Of a stretch of 64,000 bases of DNA, positions 63,957-64,000 are shown piece after piece (within the stretch, counting starts at the first letter, position 1; every line of letters begins with the position of its first letter). The translations under genes were made by a program, and so were the position numbers. Source of the DNA: DATKZS01 sp035527835 [NCBI: bacterium] (GTDB lineage Bacteria; RBG-13-61-14). Below the pieces are notes generated by a model, which was given only the letters and a program-made list of their open reading frames with translations, made no database searches and was not told where the DNA came from. The stretch lies in the NCBI GenBank assembly GCA_035527835.1, contig DATKZS010000041.1, positions 8,848 through 72,847 on the forward strand, given 5' to 3'.

Positions 63957-63990
63957 AAGGCTTGGGGCTTGAGGCTTGGGGCTTGAGGAA
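63957..63990. repeat. Arm of GGCTTGAGG-class hairpin at window end
   Basis: caaggcttggggcttgaggcttggggcttgagg words. The inverted partner, if any, is beyond base 64000. Confidence 0.7.
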
Positions 63991-64000
63991 GACCGTCTCA

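Noticed and set aside
62995-63972. Long plus-strand frame (325 aa) opposite the pentapeptide genes, full of 'GAGEVG' units
   Set aside because: It mirrors the repeat structure of the minus-strand pentapeptide genes, which show a real family and coupled start/stop.

Overview
The window comes from a high-GC, Gram-negative (diderm) bacterium. Evidence for an outer membrane is an OmpA-like protein, MCE/MlaE lipid-transport genes and a TatA. The groESL operon carries a perfect CIRCE operator. The phylum cannot be fixed from sequence alone. The Ser/Thr kinase with WD40 repeats has an N-terminal header I associate with Planctomycetes-type kinases, but that gene may be acquired. The dense intergenic repeats and the mix of gene families suit an uncultured lineage.

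Layout. 0-8.3 kb: a partial gene, a secreted EEP-family phosphodiesterase, a NUDIX hydrolase, an IS200/RAYT-like transposase inside nested inverted repeats, two SGNH hydrolases, an SDR, two poorly known proteins, and a phosphomannose-isomerase-like protein lacking a metal-ligand His. 8.4-14.2 kb: tatA, groL-groS with CIRCE, and a YfhO-like membrane protein. 14.2-19 kb: a housekeeping block of tRNA-Arg, tadA, two tRNA-Ser, SRP RNA, dnaX, ybaB/ebfC and recR. 19-26 kb: bioD and a cupin, a vWA/OmpA protein, a linalool-dehydratase-like secreted protein, and a DUF4418/MacB-type ABC operon. 26-31 kb: a secreted subtilase and a beta-propeller protein with a C-terminal anchor-like tail. 31-49 kb: an RND exporter fused to a cyclic-nucleotide-binding domain, a sugar ABC transporter, and Mla-type lipid transport genes (MCE protein, two permeases, two ATPases). 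That last set is split by an insert holding a RAYT transposase, a HEPN protein and the kinase-WD40 gene. 49-54.3 kb: an accessory island with a DNA methyltransferase, a PIN nuclease, a LexA-like repressor and a divergent pair of small regulators behind an operator-bearing promoter. 54.6-61 kb: a lidless Hsp70-like protein, a J-domain/TPR protein, and a translationally coupled P-loop ATPase/TPR pair. 61-64 kb: a PIG-L deacetylase and two coupled pentapeptide-repeat proteins.

The most striking feature is the non-coding DNA. A 263-bp MITE occurs three times, each copy with a perfect 9-bp target duplication. Two different RAYT-type transposases each sit among their own palindromic repeat family. 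At least ten unrelated families of long hairpins share one design, with arms built from short near-tandem words. They fill intergenic gaps, and several protein C-termini are encoded by repeat DNA. The best candidates for undescribed biology are this hairpin class, the ATPase/TPR pair, the methyltransferase-PIN pair with its lysogeny-like switch, and the repeat-flanked HEPN gene.
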